Positions 1 to 6,678 of a DNA stretch of 9,460 nucleotides are shown one piece after another. The position numbers were made by a program, and so were the translations under genes. Under the pieces are notes generated by a model that made no database searches, was not told the DNA's origin, and saw only the letters and a list, made by a program, of their open reading frames with translations. How positions within the stretch are numbered: the first letter of the stretch is position 1; every line of letters begins with the position of its first letter. The stretch is taken from contig JANYAW010000196.1 in NCBI GenBank assembly GCA_025361105.1, positions 1-9,460 on the forward strand, read 5' to 3'. The stretch is from Rhodocyclaceae bacterium (lineage in GTDB: Bacteria > Pseudomonadota > Gammaproteobacteria > Burkholderiales > Rhodocyclaceae).

Positions 1-19
1 CTGAGGTTTCCCCACGAAT
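1..19. repeat. Left terminal inverted repeat of the IS
   Basis: CTGAGGTTTCCCCACGAAT is exactly complementary to 1403-1421. The transposase stop codon (TGA, plus-strand 19-21) begins at the last base of this repeat, so the gene runs right up to the element's inside end. Confidence 0.95.
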
Positions 20-1323
20 CATGAAGTGTGTGGGCAGGGATTACAAGCGGCAATTGCTTGAGTTCGTAGTCGATGAATGTGCGCAAGCGGGTTACCGATT
101 CTGTTCATTAAAGCGGGATTGACGATGACGCGTGTCGCGAGTGTCAGCACCGAAATTTCGGAACGGTGATGATGTTTGGCCTGTTTGCGGCTGACCAATT
201 CGAGTTGCAACTGTATCAACTTGGCCGCTTCGCCGACCAAGCGTTTTGCAATACCTGCGATGTGCCCAATCAACAGCAGCGCTTCGAGTCGCTGTTGACC
301 ATGGGAGCGTGATCGCGTCAGTCCAAGCCCCAGTCGTTCGTTCTTGGTATCCCGAAAGCTCTGCTCGATCTTCATGCGTTGCGCGTAGAGCTGCACGATG
401 GTCTCGGCATTCAATTGCGCCAACTCCAGCGAACAGGAGAGCAGCCATGGTTCGCGAGCCGCAGCAGCAAGCTTCTTCGAATGGCTATTGCAGTGTTCCT
501 TGCCGCTGGCATACCGCCGTGTTCTTGCCTTGGGTAAGCGCTTGACGCGCACCAAGCGACACCGATTCGGTCGGTTGCGCGTACTGTCAAATAGACCCAA
601 GTCTTCGCTGCTGGCGCTTGCGCCGGCATAGAGACTCTTGGCAGGAAACCAGCGCGCGCTCTTTGCGTCAGCGGCGCACTGCTGGCCGGGTCTCACCCGA
701 CAGACATACTCTCGATTTCGAATACGCCCCACCCAGTGCCAGCCCTGAGCCTTGACCAGCGCAAACCAGGTACCGCGAAATCCGGCATCGGTCAGAATCA
801 CTGGCGCGGACGACTGAGCCGGTAGCACACAGGCCAGTCGCTCGAGAAAACGCTGATGGACCGCATAGGCGCTCAAGTGTCGTCTGGGATGCACTTCTTC
901 GTAGAGAGTCATCGAACGCCCTTCCACAATGACCGACGCGCGCAGCCAGTGCCAATGCATATCCGCAGATAAGCTTGACCAGTCCACGACGATGAGCAGT
1001 GGGCTTGCGCCAACCAACCAACGCGCTGCCAGCGTGCGATAGACGTCAAGATGTTCAGCAGCAAATGTAGCGCTACCGAGCAAACGATCCACCGCCTTGA
1101 CTCGATGGCGCAACGTGGTCGCCGATGTACTACCCAGTGCCAACTGCGTGAGCGCAAGTGCTTGTCCGTTAAGGGCAGCGTTACTCAAATCCACCAGTCG
1201 TTGCCATCTCCTTACATGCATGTAGTCTTTGCAATCTCGAATGACTCGCGACACAATCTCAATCGTTCGCATGGCAGTTTCCTTGAAGGTTTGGTCACTA
1301 ACAAGGATAAGCATCACCGTCAT
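19..1323 (-). CDS. IS4-family (IS10-group) DDE transposase
   Basis: This 434-aa protein would cut the element out and paste it into new sites by DDE chemistry on DNA. The catalytic triad is visible: D114 in IVVDWS, D179 in ILTDAGF, and E320 in YAQRMKIEQSFRDTK, which is the family signature Y-(2)-R-(3)-E-(6)-K. After it comes GLGLTRSRS, which closely parallels IS10 transposase (GLGLRHSR). IS10 transposase is about 402 aa, so this protein is somewhat longer. Two starts are plausible. The ATG at 1323 has GGAGG seven bases upstream. The ATG at 1272 (MRTIEIVSRV) has AAGGA seven bases upstream and begins nearer to where similarity to the family starts. The longer form is given. The reading frame is complete, so the enzyme is probably functional. 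Confidence 0.93.
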   Translation of the reverse strand: MTVMLILVSDQTFKETAMRTIEIVSRVIRDCKDYMHVRRWQRLVDLSNAALNGQALALTQLALGSTSATTLRHRVKAVDRLLGSATFAAEHLDVYRTLAARWLVGASPLLIVVDWSSLSADMHWHWLRASVIVEGRSMTLYEEVHPRRHLSAYAVHQRFLERLACVLPAQSSAPVILTDAGFRGTWFALVKAQGWHWVGRIRNREYVCRVRPGQQCAADAKSARWFPAKSLYAGASASSEDLGLFDSTRNRPNRCRLVRVKRLPKARTRRYASGKEHCNSHSKKLAAAAREPWLLSCSLELAQLNAETIVQLYAQRMKIEQSFRDTKNERLGLGLTRSRSHGQQRLEALLLIGHIAGIAKRLVGEAAKLIQLQLELVSRKQAKHHHRSEISVLTLATRVIVNPALMNRIGNPLAHIHRLRTQAIAACNPCPHTS

Positions 1324-1379
1324 GCGAACACCTCCGCATCAGCGATCCAATACGGAAGCATTTCGCTCAAACACTTTAC

Positions 1380-1392
1380 TAATTCGCTGATT
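1380..1392 (-). promoter_or_regulatory. Candidate IHF-binding site inside the IS outer end
   Basis: Read on the minus strand, bases 30-42 from the right end are AATCAGCGAATTA, which match the IHF consensus WATCAANNNNTTR at every defined position but one. From memory of the IS10 sequence, the functional IHF site of the IS10 outside end occupies the same distance from its terminus and has the same single deviation. In IS10 this site bends the end and assists transpososome assembly. A GATC at 1344-1347 (bases 75-78 from the end) lies close to where IS10 has its Dam site (67-70). Binding is inferred from position and sequence only. Confidence 0.5.
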
Positions 1393-1402
1393 TCATGCCG
1401 TT

Positions 1403-1421
1403 ATTCGTGGGGAAACCTCAG
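1403..1421. repeat. Right terminal inverted repeat of the IS
   Basis: ATTCGTGGGGAAACCTCAG is the exact reverse complement of 1-19. It is the end upstream of the transposase gene, so it corresponds to the outside end of IS10-type elements. Confidence 0.95.
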
Positions 1422-1447
1422 GGCCGAGGTTCCCTTTTTTTATTTTT
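1410..1447 (+). terminator. Rho-independent-type terminator spanning the IS/chromosome junction
   Basis: On the plus strand GGGAAACCTC (1410-1419) pairs with GAGGTTCCC (1426-1434) with one bulged A and a six-base loop. It is followed by seven T (1435-1441), an A and five more T. This is a textbook terminator for rightward transcription, but its 5' arm is supplied by the IS inverted repeat and its 3' arm and T-tract by flanking DNA. The T-tract and 3' arm probably belonged to the terminator of a plus-strand gene to the left that the IS has separated from it; that is inference. It does not have the orientation needed to end rep transcription. Confidence 0.65.
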
Positions 1448-1470
1448 GACAGCGGCGGAACAGGGGATTC

Positions 1471-1520
1471 GCAAAGCACTGCTTTGCGCCTGCGGAGCGG
1501 GGTGGCTGTGCAAAGCCACC
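1471..1520. repeat. Two adjacent perfect hairpins downstream of rep
   Basis: GCAAAGC-ACT-GCTTTGC (1471-1487) is a 7-bp stem with a 3-base loop. GGTGGCT-GTGCAA-AGCCACC (1501-1520) is a 7-bp stem with a 6-base loop. They lie in the 126-base gap between the IS and the end of rep. Neither is followed by a T-run on the minus strand, so they are not standard terminators for rep. They may protect or attenuate the 3' end of the rep message, or be a palindromic repeat. The rest of the gap shows no gene. Confidence 0.5.
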
Positions 1521-1547
1521 ACTTCACAGCAGCAACTGACGTACCAA

Positions 1548-3515
1548 CTATTTCGCTTTGAATTTCGCCATTAAATCGGCCGCTCGACTGCGCGCGGTTT
1601 GTGCGTCTGGCACTTTTTCGCCTTCGCGGCTTTTTGGCGATTCGCCCATCTCGGTTATGAAGCGCGATGGCTCGCGCGGCATCCATACGCGAGCGAGTTT
1701 GCGCCGCTCGCACCAAGTCACGTTGAGCGTGTTGCGCGCACGCGTGATGCCGACATACATCAATCGACGTTCTTCCTCAATTTTCTCGGCGGTTTGCGAA
1801 TCGCGATGCGGTAAGCTGCCTTCTTCTATGCCGACCAGATACACGTGACGAAACTCCAAACCTTTTGACGCATGCAAGGTGGCCAATTGCACGGCGTCGG
1901 CCGACTCGGCGTTTTTGTCCAGCATCGCCAGCAAGGCAATGGATTGTGCAAGATCCAACAAGGTTTTCTTTTCCGCCATGCCTTTGTCGGCAATCCACTC
2001 AACAAAGTCGCGTACGTTTTCCATCCGCGCTTGCGCTTCGCGTGGTTCGACGCTCGAAAATAACGCGGCTTCATAGCCAATCGCATTGATCAAATCTCTG
2101 AGCACCAAGCCCGCGTCCTCGCTCTTGGCGCGATGTTCCATGCGACGAATAAAGTCGCCGAATTGACGCAGCGAGGTGTGCTGCTTCAGGCTCAAATCGG
2201 CATCCAGTCCCGGTGTAAAAACCGTCGCCAACAAACTTTGTTGTCGCCTCCCCGCCGCGCGACCCAAGGCTTCAAGCGTAGTGCTGCCGATGCCGCGTTT
2301 GGGTGTGGTCACGGCGCGAATAAATGCCGGATCATCGTTCTCGTTGGCCAGCAAACGCAAGTAGGAAGTGATGTCCTTGATTTCCGTGCGCTCAAAAAAC
2401 GATTGGCCGCCGGAGATCACATAAGGCACACGCTGGGCACGCAATTGCTGCTCAAACACCCGCGCTTGAAAATTTCCGCGATACAAAATCGCGTAGTCAT
2501 CAAAGCGGCTGCCATTGGAAAATTTATGCGCCGCGAGTTGCGTCACCACCGCCTCGGCTTCTTCGTCGCCATCTTTGCAAACCCGCACACGTATCGGATC
2601 GCCCAAGCCGTGTTCAGACCACAAACGCTTTTCAAAAGTTTTTGGATTGTGCGCAATCAATGCATTCGCGGCCTGCAAAATCCGCGTCGTCGAGCGGTAA
2701 TTTTGTTCCAGCTTGATGACTTTCAGCGTCGGATAATCCAACTTGAGCGCTTGCAAATTCGCCGCGTCCGCGCCGCGCCAGGCGTAGATGGATTGATCGT
2801 CATCACCCACCGCCGTGAATGAATCACGCCCCTGCGTGAGCAATTGCACCAGACGATATTGACAGCGATTGGTGTCCTGATATTCATCCACCAACAAATG
2901 CCACAAGCGCGCACGCCAGCGCTCGGCGGCGATGTCGTCCTCAGAAAATAGCTTCACCGGCAAACGGATCAAATCGTCAAAATCTACCGCCTGATACGCG
3001 TTCAAACTACGCTCGTAGTCGGCATATAGCGCTGCCGCTGCATGTTCGAGCTCGTTCTCGGCAGTGCTCATTGCCGCCTGTGAATCGAGTAGTGAATTTT
3101 TCCATAGCGAAATACGCGTTTGCATCATCCGTAAACGCGCTTTATCGACGTTGCCTGCAAGCTCCTGAAACAAGGCCGAGGTATCGGTGGCATCGAGTAT
3201 CGAAAAGCCGGGCTTGAGCCCCAGGGCGCGACATTCCTGACGCAAAATCCGCACGCCTAACGAATGAAACGTGCTGATGATGACACCCTCGGCGCGACTG
3301 CCAATCGCTTTGGCGACGCGCTCCTGCATCTCTTTGGCGGCCTTGTTGGTAAAGGTAATCGCCGCGACACGATTCGGCGCGATACCCAGATTGCTGACCA
3401 GATGGGCAATCTTGTGGCTGATTACCCCGGTCTTGCCCGAGCCCGCACCAGCGAGCACCAGCAATGGTCCGTCTATGTAATTCACCGCTTCGCGTTGGGT
3501 GTCGTTGAGATTCAT
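1548..3515 (-). CDS. rep: ATP-dependent DNA helicase Rep (UvrD/Rep superfamily 1A)
   Basis: This 655-aa protein is a 3'-5' single-strand DNA translocase/helicase that helps replication forks pass bound proteins and restart. All SF1 motifs are present: Walker A GAGSGKT (23-29), motif Ia TFTNKAAKEM (54-63), DEYQD (210-214), GDDDQSIYAWRG (237-248), QNYRST (271-276), LATLHASKGLEF (544-555) and EERRLMYVGITRAR (581-594). The N-terminus (MNLNDTQREAVNYIDGPLLV) and length resemble E. coli Rep (about 673 aa), which favours Rep over UvrD or PcrA (usually more than 700 aa). The C-terminus ends in a short basic tail (AKFKAK). No good ribosome-binding site precedes the ATG, but the conserved N-terminus supports it. 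The gene stands alone, 155 bases after the lipoprotein operon. Confidence 0.95.
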   Translation of the reverse strand: MNLNDTQREAVNYIDGPLLVLAGAGSGKTGVISHKIAHLVSNLGIAPNRVAAITFTNKAAKEMQERVAKAIGSRAEGVIISTFHSLGVRILRQECRALGLKPGFSILDATDTSALFQELAGNVDKARLRMMQTRISLWKNSLLDSQAAMSTAENELEHAAAALYADYERSLNAYQAVDFDDLIRLPVKLFSEDDIAAERWRARLWHLLVDEYQDTNRCQYRLVQLLTQGRDSFTAVGDDDQSIYAWRGADAANLQALKLDYPTLKVIKLEQNYRSTTRILQAANALIAHNPKTFEKRLWSEHGLGDPIRVRVCKDGDEEAEAVVTQLAAHKFSNGSRFDDYAILYRGNFQARVFEQQLRAQRVPYVISGGQSFFERTEIKDITSYLRLLANENDDPAFIRAVTTPKRGIGSTTLEALGRAAGRRQQSLLATVFTPGLDADLSLKQHTSLRQFGDFIRRMEHRAKSEDAGLVLRDLINAIGYEAALFSSVEPREAQARMENVRDFVEWIADKGMAEKKTLLDLAQSIALLAMLDKNAESADAVQLATLHASKGLEFRHVYLVGIEEGSLPHRDSQTAEKIEEERRLMYVGITRARNTLNVTWCERRKLARVWMPREPSRFITEMGESPKSREGEKVPDAQTARSRAADLMAKFKAK

Positions 3516-3532
3516 GGTTAAGCGCGCGAGAT

Positions 3533-3559
3533 TTGACGGCGTGTCACCAGCACCAAGTG
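3533..3559. repeat. Dispersed repeat copy A, upstream of rep
   Basis: This 27-base segment matches 6645-6671 at 24 of 27 positions without gaps. It contains GACGGCGTG followed by CAGCACCAA. It begins 18 bases before the rep start codon and would be within the rep leader. It shares both end motifs with the larger copy inside the aminotransferase gene (8173-8285). Confidence 0.6.
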
Positions 3560-3670
3560 ATGCAAAGCGGTTTCGAAGGTCATCTCACCGCCGGCGCTGC
3601 GCCTTGGCAACTAGGATGATTCGCAACAAATGGTGCAGGAGATTGAGTCGCGCACTAGTCGGGCTTGCGA

Positions 3671-4345
3671 CTACTGCGTCGGTGGTGGCTGTCCATATTG
3701 CGGTGAGCGCGGCCCCGGCAACAAACCGTTATAACGCGGTGCACCGAGCAGGCGGTCATTAGCAATGCTGGCAAAGACAAACGCCGTGTCGGCGCTCGTA
3801 CTCACAATCTGGTTAACCAAGGCAGTCACCAACATTCCAATCAGTCCACCTTGCGATTGCTGCTGTTGTTCGGCTGAGGTCGCAAATGCCTTACCCTCCC
3901 ATAAAAGTACGCCGCTGCGCAGGTCGATCACTCGGCATTCGACATCGACTCGCGTCTCACTGGCGACAACGACATAGCTCGTGCCATAGCGTTTTATCTT
4001 GATATAAACTGCGGCATCGGCGCCAAAGAAATCGCGCAATTTTGAGTAGGGTATTTCTTGCGCGTCGTTGGCGGAAGTCACCCCGTTTTGTCTAAAGGTC
4101 TCGTCGACCAAGCCGACCGGAAGGACATAGTAGCCGGACTCGGCCAATGGTCGCGTGGCATTCGCCCACACCCCAGGTGTCGCCTTGATGTCGGGTGATT
4201 CATTGATCGGCGGCATGACCAGCAGCGTCACCGGCTTGGCTTGTTGGAACGCGGCATAGTTGTATGGCGGTAGCTTGGTTGCACAACCTCCAAGTGCCAG
4301 CATTGCCGGAAGGAACACACAGACCCAAATTCGCTGGAAACTCAT
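3671..4345 (-). CDS. DUF799 lipoprotein (GNA1162 family)
   Basis: The protein is 224 aa from the chosen start. It opens with a lipoprotein signal peptide: a basic/hydrophobic segment and lipobox LGGC with Cys21 as the lipidation site, and no Asp at +2, so outer-membrane sorting is expected. The body (LLVMPPINESPDIKATPGV, about 41-59) matches DUF799 (PF05643), the family of meningococcal GNA1162, whose structure has been related to TolB/PelC-like outer-membrane components. A Gln run and hydrophobic stretch (QQQQSQGGLIGMLVTALVNQ, 160-179) and a Pro-rich tail end the protein. The frame is open 35 codons further upstream, but the start at 4345 gives a proper signal peptide and an ATGA overlap with the preceding DUF4810 gene. 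Exact function is not established; a role in an envelope complex with its two neighbours is inferred. Confidence 0.88.
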   Translation of the reverse strand: MSFQRIWVCVFLPAMLALGGCATKLPPYNYAAFQQAKPVTLLVMPPINESPDIKATPGVWANATRPLAESGYYVLPVGLVDETFRQNGVTSANDAQEIPYSKLRDFFGADAAVYIKIKRYGTSYVVVASETRVDVECRVIDLRSGVLLWEGKAFATSAEQQQQSQGGLIGMLVTALVNQIVSTSADTAFVFASIANDRLLGAPRYNGLLPGPRSPQYGQPPPTQ

Positions 4346-4737
4346 GTCGTCTTCTCGCCGTTGGCAGTTTTCGTTGAGGCATCGAGGCGCTTGAGTAATT
4401 GATCCATGTAGGGCGCAGATTCGGGGAACGTGGTCTTTTCGTCCAGCCAAAGTTGCCGCGTTTTATCCGTATTGTCCAGACTCAAGTACAACATGCCCAA
4501 ATGCGCACGAAATCCTGGCGGCAGTGCCGCACCGACAGCACGTGCCTTTTCGGCTTGCGCTTCAAGAACGCGAATCTGCTCGGCAGGATTTATCGTACCG
4601 CGCAGCAAGGAATCGTACTGTTGGCGTGGAAATGTCTCCCACAGGTAAAGCGGTGCCGGACCTTTTTGAGCGCACCCTGCCAGTAACAGCAAAACCCCAC
4701 CTGGAACGAGGTATCGCATCAATGACAAACCAGTCAT
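4342..4737 (-). CDS. DUF4810 lipoprotein
   Basis: This small lipoprotein has 131 aa, a signal peptide and lipobox LAGC (Cys22). The mature part carries features typical of DUF4810 (PF16068): YLWETFPRQQYDSLL (31-45), then a helical TPR-like half, GFRAHLGMLYLSLDN (75-89), and FPESAPYMDQLLKRL (104-118). Start and stop overlap both neighbours by four bases (ATGA at 4734-4737 and at 4342-4345), so translation is probably coupled and the three products are made in fixed ratio. GAGG lies seven bases before the ATG. Family function is unknown; genomic linkage to a CsgG-like and a DUF799 lipoprotein is a recurrent pattern and suggests a shared complex. Confidence 0.9.
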   Translation of the reverse strand: MTGLSLMRYLVPGGVLLLLAGCAQKGPAPLYLWETFPRQQYDSLLRGTINPAEQIRVLEAQAEKARAVGAALPPGFRAHLGMLYLSLDNTDKTRQLWLDEKTTFPESAPYMDQLLKRLDASTKTANGEKTT

Positions 4738-5420
4738 TGACGTGCCTCACTGCCCCACTGACCAGCATCTTTGCCCGCCACCAGATTGTTTATTGCTTCA
4801 CGCATGGCCAAATCGAGCACCTTGCCGTTTAGAGTCGCATCGTAACCAGCGGTGCCGCCAAAGCCGAGTACCTCACGATTGGAGAGCTCATATTCGCCGG
4901 CGCCACGCGCCGAATACACCACTTCAGAGGTGATGCTATTGACCACGTTGAGGGTAATCTTTGCGTAGGCAACCTGAGTTTTGCCGCGGCCAAGAATGCC
5001 AAAAAGCTGTTGGTCGCCGACTTCCTTGCGACCGAATTCGGAAATGTCACCAGTCACCACATAGGCAGCACCACGAAGCTTTTGTGTCACACCCTGAAGC
5101 TTGGCTTCCTGACCCGTCTCGCTCATGTTGTCGCGATCAAGCACTGAAAAGCGTTGCGACTGCTGCAGGTGCGCGACCAGCGTGGTCTTCGCCTGGCTGC
5201 CGAGGCGGTCTAGACCATCGGAGAACACGCCGCGCATGAAACTTGAATGATTGTCAAACTTACCCACGGAAATCGGCAGGCGGCTGCCAGCGTAGGGCAA
5301 GTCCGCGGCGCGAACTTTTTCCACTTGCACGGCGCGCGACGATTCGGTGGCACAAGCGGCTAACAGAAGAGCGCTGCTAACTACCACGGCAGCCAATGCA
5401 ATCAGTCGAAAGCGGAACAT
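4734..5420 (-). CDS. CsgG/HfaB-family outer-membrane lipoprotein
   Basis: This 228-aa lipoprotein has a signal peptide ending in lipobox LAAC (Cys23). The CsgG domain (PF03783) covers about residues 48-215, with landmarks ISVGKFDNHSS (50-60), RFSVLDRDNM (90-99), YVVTGDISEFG (120-130) and a C-terminal GYDATLNGKVLDLAMREAIN (192-211). CsgG forms the curli secretion pore and HfaB helps anchor holdfast, but no curli or holdfast genes are near, so a generic envelope role is safer. It is the first gene of the trio. AAGGAG lies eight bases before the ATG, a strong ribosome-binding site, and a consensus-like promoter lies upstream. LpoB/PelC-type periplasmic function is an alternative to a pore. Confidence 0.9.
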   Translation of the reverse strand: MFRFRLIALAAVVVSSALLLAACATESSRAVQVEKVRAADLPYAGSRLPISVGKFDNHSSFMRGVFSDGLDRLGSQAKTTLVAHLQQSQRFSVLDRDNMSETGQEAKLQGVTQKLRGAAYVVTGDISEFGRKEVGDQQLFGILGRGKTQVAYAKITLNVVNSITSEVVYSARGAGEYELSNREVLGFGGTAGYDATLNGKVLDLAMREAINNLVAGKDAGQWGSEARQ

Positions 5421-5544
5421 TTAAAATTCTCCTTGGAAGTTTTCGCTCGGGTGGGCAACAGGCCGGCGGGCAATCGATACAAAGTCAACGCGACCTAGCG
5501 GCAAAGCAATGTTTTCGGATCGCCACCCACGTTTGGAATACCTA

Positions 5545-5573
5545 ATTATAGAGTCTGCCTGATAGGCTAACAA
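5545..5573 (-). promoter_or_regulatory. Sigma70-type promoter of the lipoprotein operon
   Basis: On the minus strand TTGTTA (-35, plus-strand 5568-5573) and a perfect TATAAT (-10, 5545-5550) are separated by exactly 17 bases. Transcription would begin near 5538, giving a leader of about 118 bases before the CsgG-like gene. The promoter starts 26 bases after the lipA stop codon, so the trio can be expressed independently of the lip genes. In the leader, GGGTGG near the 5' end could pair with CCACCC near the ribosome-binding site; this pairing is not demonstrated. Confidence 0.75.
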
Positions 5574-5598
5574 TCGCGTGCGGCGCTGACCAGAGACA

Positions 5599-6561
5599 CT
5601 AAACCACGCCAGCCTCATGCGCTTGTTGGTCGGCGTGATAGCTTGAGCGCACCATCGGGCCGCAGGCGGCGTGGGAAAAACCCATCGTCATGGCCTCGCG
5701 CTCGAACATCGCAAACACGTCGGGATGCGCGTAACGCAACACCGGCAAATGATGCGTGGAGGGTGAAAGATATTGGCCGATGGTCAGCATATTCACATCG
5801 TGCGCACGCAAATCGCGCATCACTTGCAAAATTTCCTCATCGGTTTCGCCCAGACCCAACATCAATCCCGACTTGGTCGGCAGATGGGGATGTTGCGCTT
5901 TGAAGGCTTGCAAGAGTTTGAGCGAATGCGCGTAGTCCGAACCTGGACGGGCTTGTTTGTAAAGCCTGGGCACGGTTTCCAGATTGTGGTTCATCACGTC
6001 GGGCGCATTGGCACTGATGACTTGCAGGGCTAAATCCAATCGTCCACGAAAATCCGGCACCAGCACTTCGATGGTGGTTGCAGGCGAGAGCGCACGAATG
6101 CGCGCGATGCAATCAACAAAATGCTGCGCGCCACCGTCGCGTAAATCATCGCGATCAACGCTGGTGATAACCACATATTTGAGCCGCATCGCCGCAATCG
6201 AGCGCGCCAGTTTTTCCGGCTCGTCCACATCCGGCGGCAGCGGTTTGCCGTGGCCGACATCGCAAAACGGACAGCGCCGCGTGCATAAATCGCCCAGTAT
6301 CATGAAGGTCGCCGTGCCCTTGCCAAAGCACTCGCCGATGTTGGGGCAGGTCGCTTCTTCGCAGACCGTATGCAAATTGTTGTCGCGCAAAATCTGCTTG
6401 ATTTCACCAAAGCGCGCCGCGTTATTGCCCGCCTTGACACGTATCCACGAAGGCTTTTTGAGTACCTCGGTGACGGGGACAATTTTTATCGGAATGCGCG
6501 CAGTTTTAGCTGCGCCTTTTTGTTTTTCGCCGACAGCGGATGGCGATGTGCTAAGTGTCAT
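5599..6561 (-). CDS. lipA: Lipoyl synthase (radical SAM)
   Basis: LipA inserts two sulfur atoms at C6 and C8 of protein-bound octanoyl groups, completing lipoate on the E2 subunits of 2-oxoacid dehydrogenases and the glycine-cleavage H protein. The 320-aa protein has both iron-sulfur sites. The auxiliary, sulfur-donating cluster uses Cys67, Cys72 and Cys78 (CEEATCPNIGEC). The radical-SAM cluster uses Cys93, Cys97 and Cys100 (CTRRCPFC). The C-terminal RSSY (305-308) supplies the conserved serine ligand of the auxiliary cluster. Length is normal for the family. The gene follows lipB at a distance, with a GFA-family gene and a 116-base gap between, so it may have its own expression signal. I see no convincing Shine-Dalgarno before the ATG. 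Confidence 0.97.
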   Translation of the reverse strand: MTLSTSPSAVGEKQKGAAKTARIPIKIVPVTEVLKKPSWIRVKAGNNAARFGEIKQILRDNNLHTVCEEATCPNIGECFGKGTATFMILGDLCTRRCPFCDVGHGKPLPPDVDEPEKLARSIAAMRLKYVVITSVDRDDLRDGGAQHFVDCIARIRALSPATTIEVLVPDFRGRLDLALQVISANAPDVMNHNLETVPRLYKQARPGSDYAHSLKLLQAFKAQHPHLPTKSGLMLGLGETDEEILQVMRDLRAHDVNMLTIGQYLSPSTHHLPVLRYAHPDVFAMFEREAMTMGFSHAACGPMVRSSYHADQQAHEAGVV

Positions 6562-6644
6562 TTTGATGGCCGAATTGATTGTTCGTGTGCATTGCGAAAA
6601 CCGCAGTATCGCTTGCAGGCTTGGGGTGATGCAAGGGCAGCAGG

Positions 6645-6678
6645 TTGACGGCGTGTTATCAGCACCAACTGGCTAGCT
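6645..6678. repeat. Dispersed repeat copy B, between the GFA gene and lipA
   Basis: Bases 6645-6671 match copy A (3533-3559) at 24 of 27 positions. Bases 6660-6678 match 8264-8282 inside the aminotransferase gene at 17 of 19. It touches the stop codon of the GFA gene and lies 83 bases before lipA. The remaining gap toward lipA (6562-6644) holds a possible hairpin (CTTGCA 6612-6617 with TGCAAG 6630-6635) and no gene or strong promoter. Confidence 0.6.

Larger units (their letters stand above)
1..1421 (-). mobile_element. Complete IS4-family (IS10-group) insertion sequence
   Basis: The element is bounded by perfect 19-bp terminal inverted repeats at 1-19 and 1403-1421 (outer sequence CTGAGGTTTCCCCACGAAT), and one intact transposase gene fills it. 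The outer bases CTGAG and the internal CCCC resemble the IS10 terminus. The transposase reads like the IS10/Tn10 protein (VDWS, TDAGF and Y-R-E-K motifs). IS10-group elements make 9-bp target duplications. The nine bases after the right end (1422-1430, GGCCGAGGT) partly fit the IS10 hotspot pattern NGCTNAGCN, but the left flank lies outside the window, so the duplication cannot be confirmed. At 1421 bp it is slightly longer than IS10 (about 1.33 kb). Nothing in the sequence suggests it is inactive. Confidence 0.93.

Noticed and set aside
1393..1716. Minus-strand open frame of 107 codons crossing the IS junction
   Set aside because: It overlaps rep in another frame and extends into the IS end; the translated sequence looks like a shadow of basic coding DNA.
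2133..2822. Plus-strand open frame of 229 codons
   Set aside because: It lies wholly inside rep, whose helicase motifs are intact on the other strand, and its protein shows no recognisable domain.
3645..3670. Stem AGTCGC/GCGACT just after the DUF799 stop as an operon terminator
   Set aside because: The stem is only six base pairs with a 15-base loop and no T-run follows, so support is too weak.
5421..5618. Minus-strand open frame of 65 codons between lipA and the CsgG-like gene
   Set aside because: It overlaps the end of lipA and runs through the promoter and leader of the lipoprotein operon, with no conserved motif.
6590..6644. Possible promoter before lipA (TTGCAT and GATACT, 18-base spacing)
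   Set aside because: Both hexamers deviate considerably from consensus and chance matches of this quality are common.
5984..6676. Plus-strand open frame of 230 codons
   Set aside because: It is antisense to lipA, which has all cluster-binding cysteines; the predicted product is low-complexity and basic without family features.
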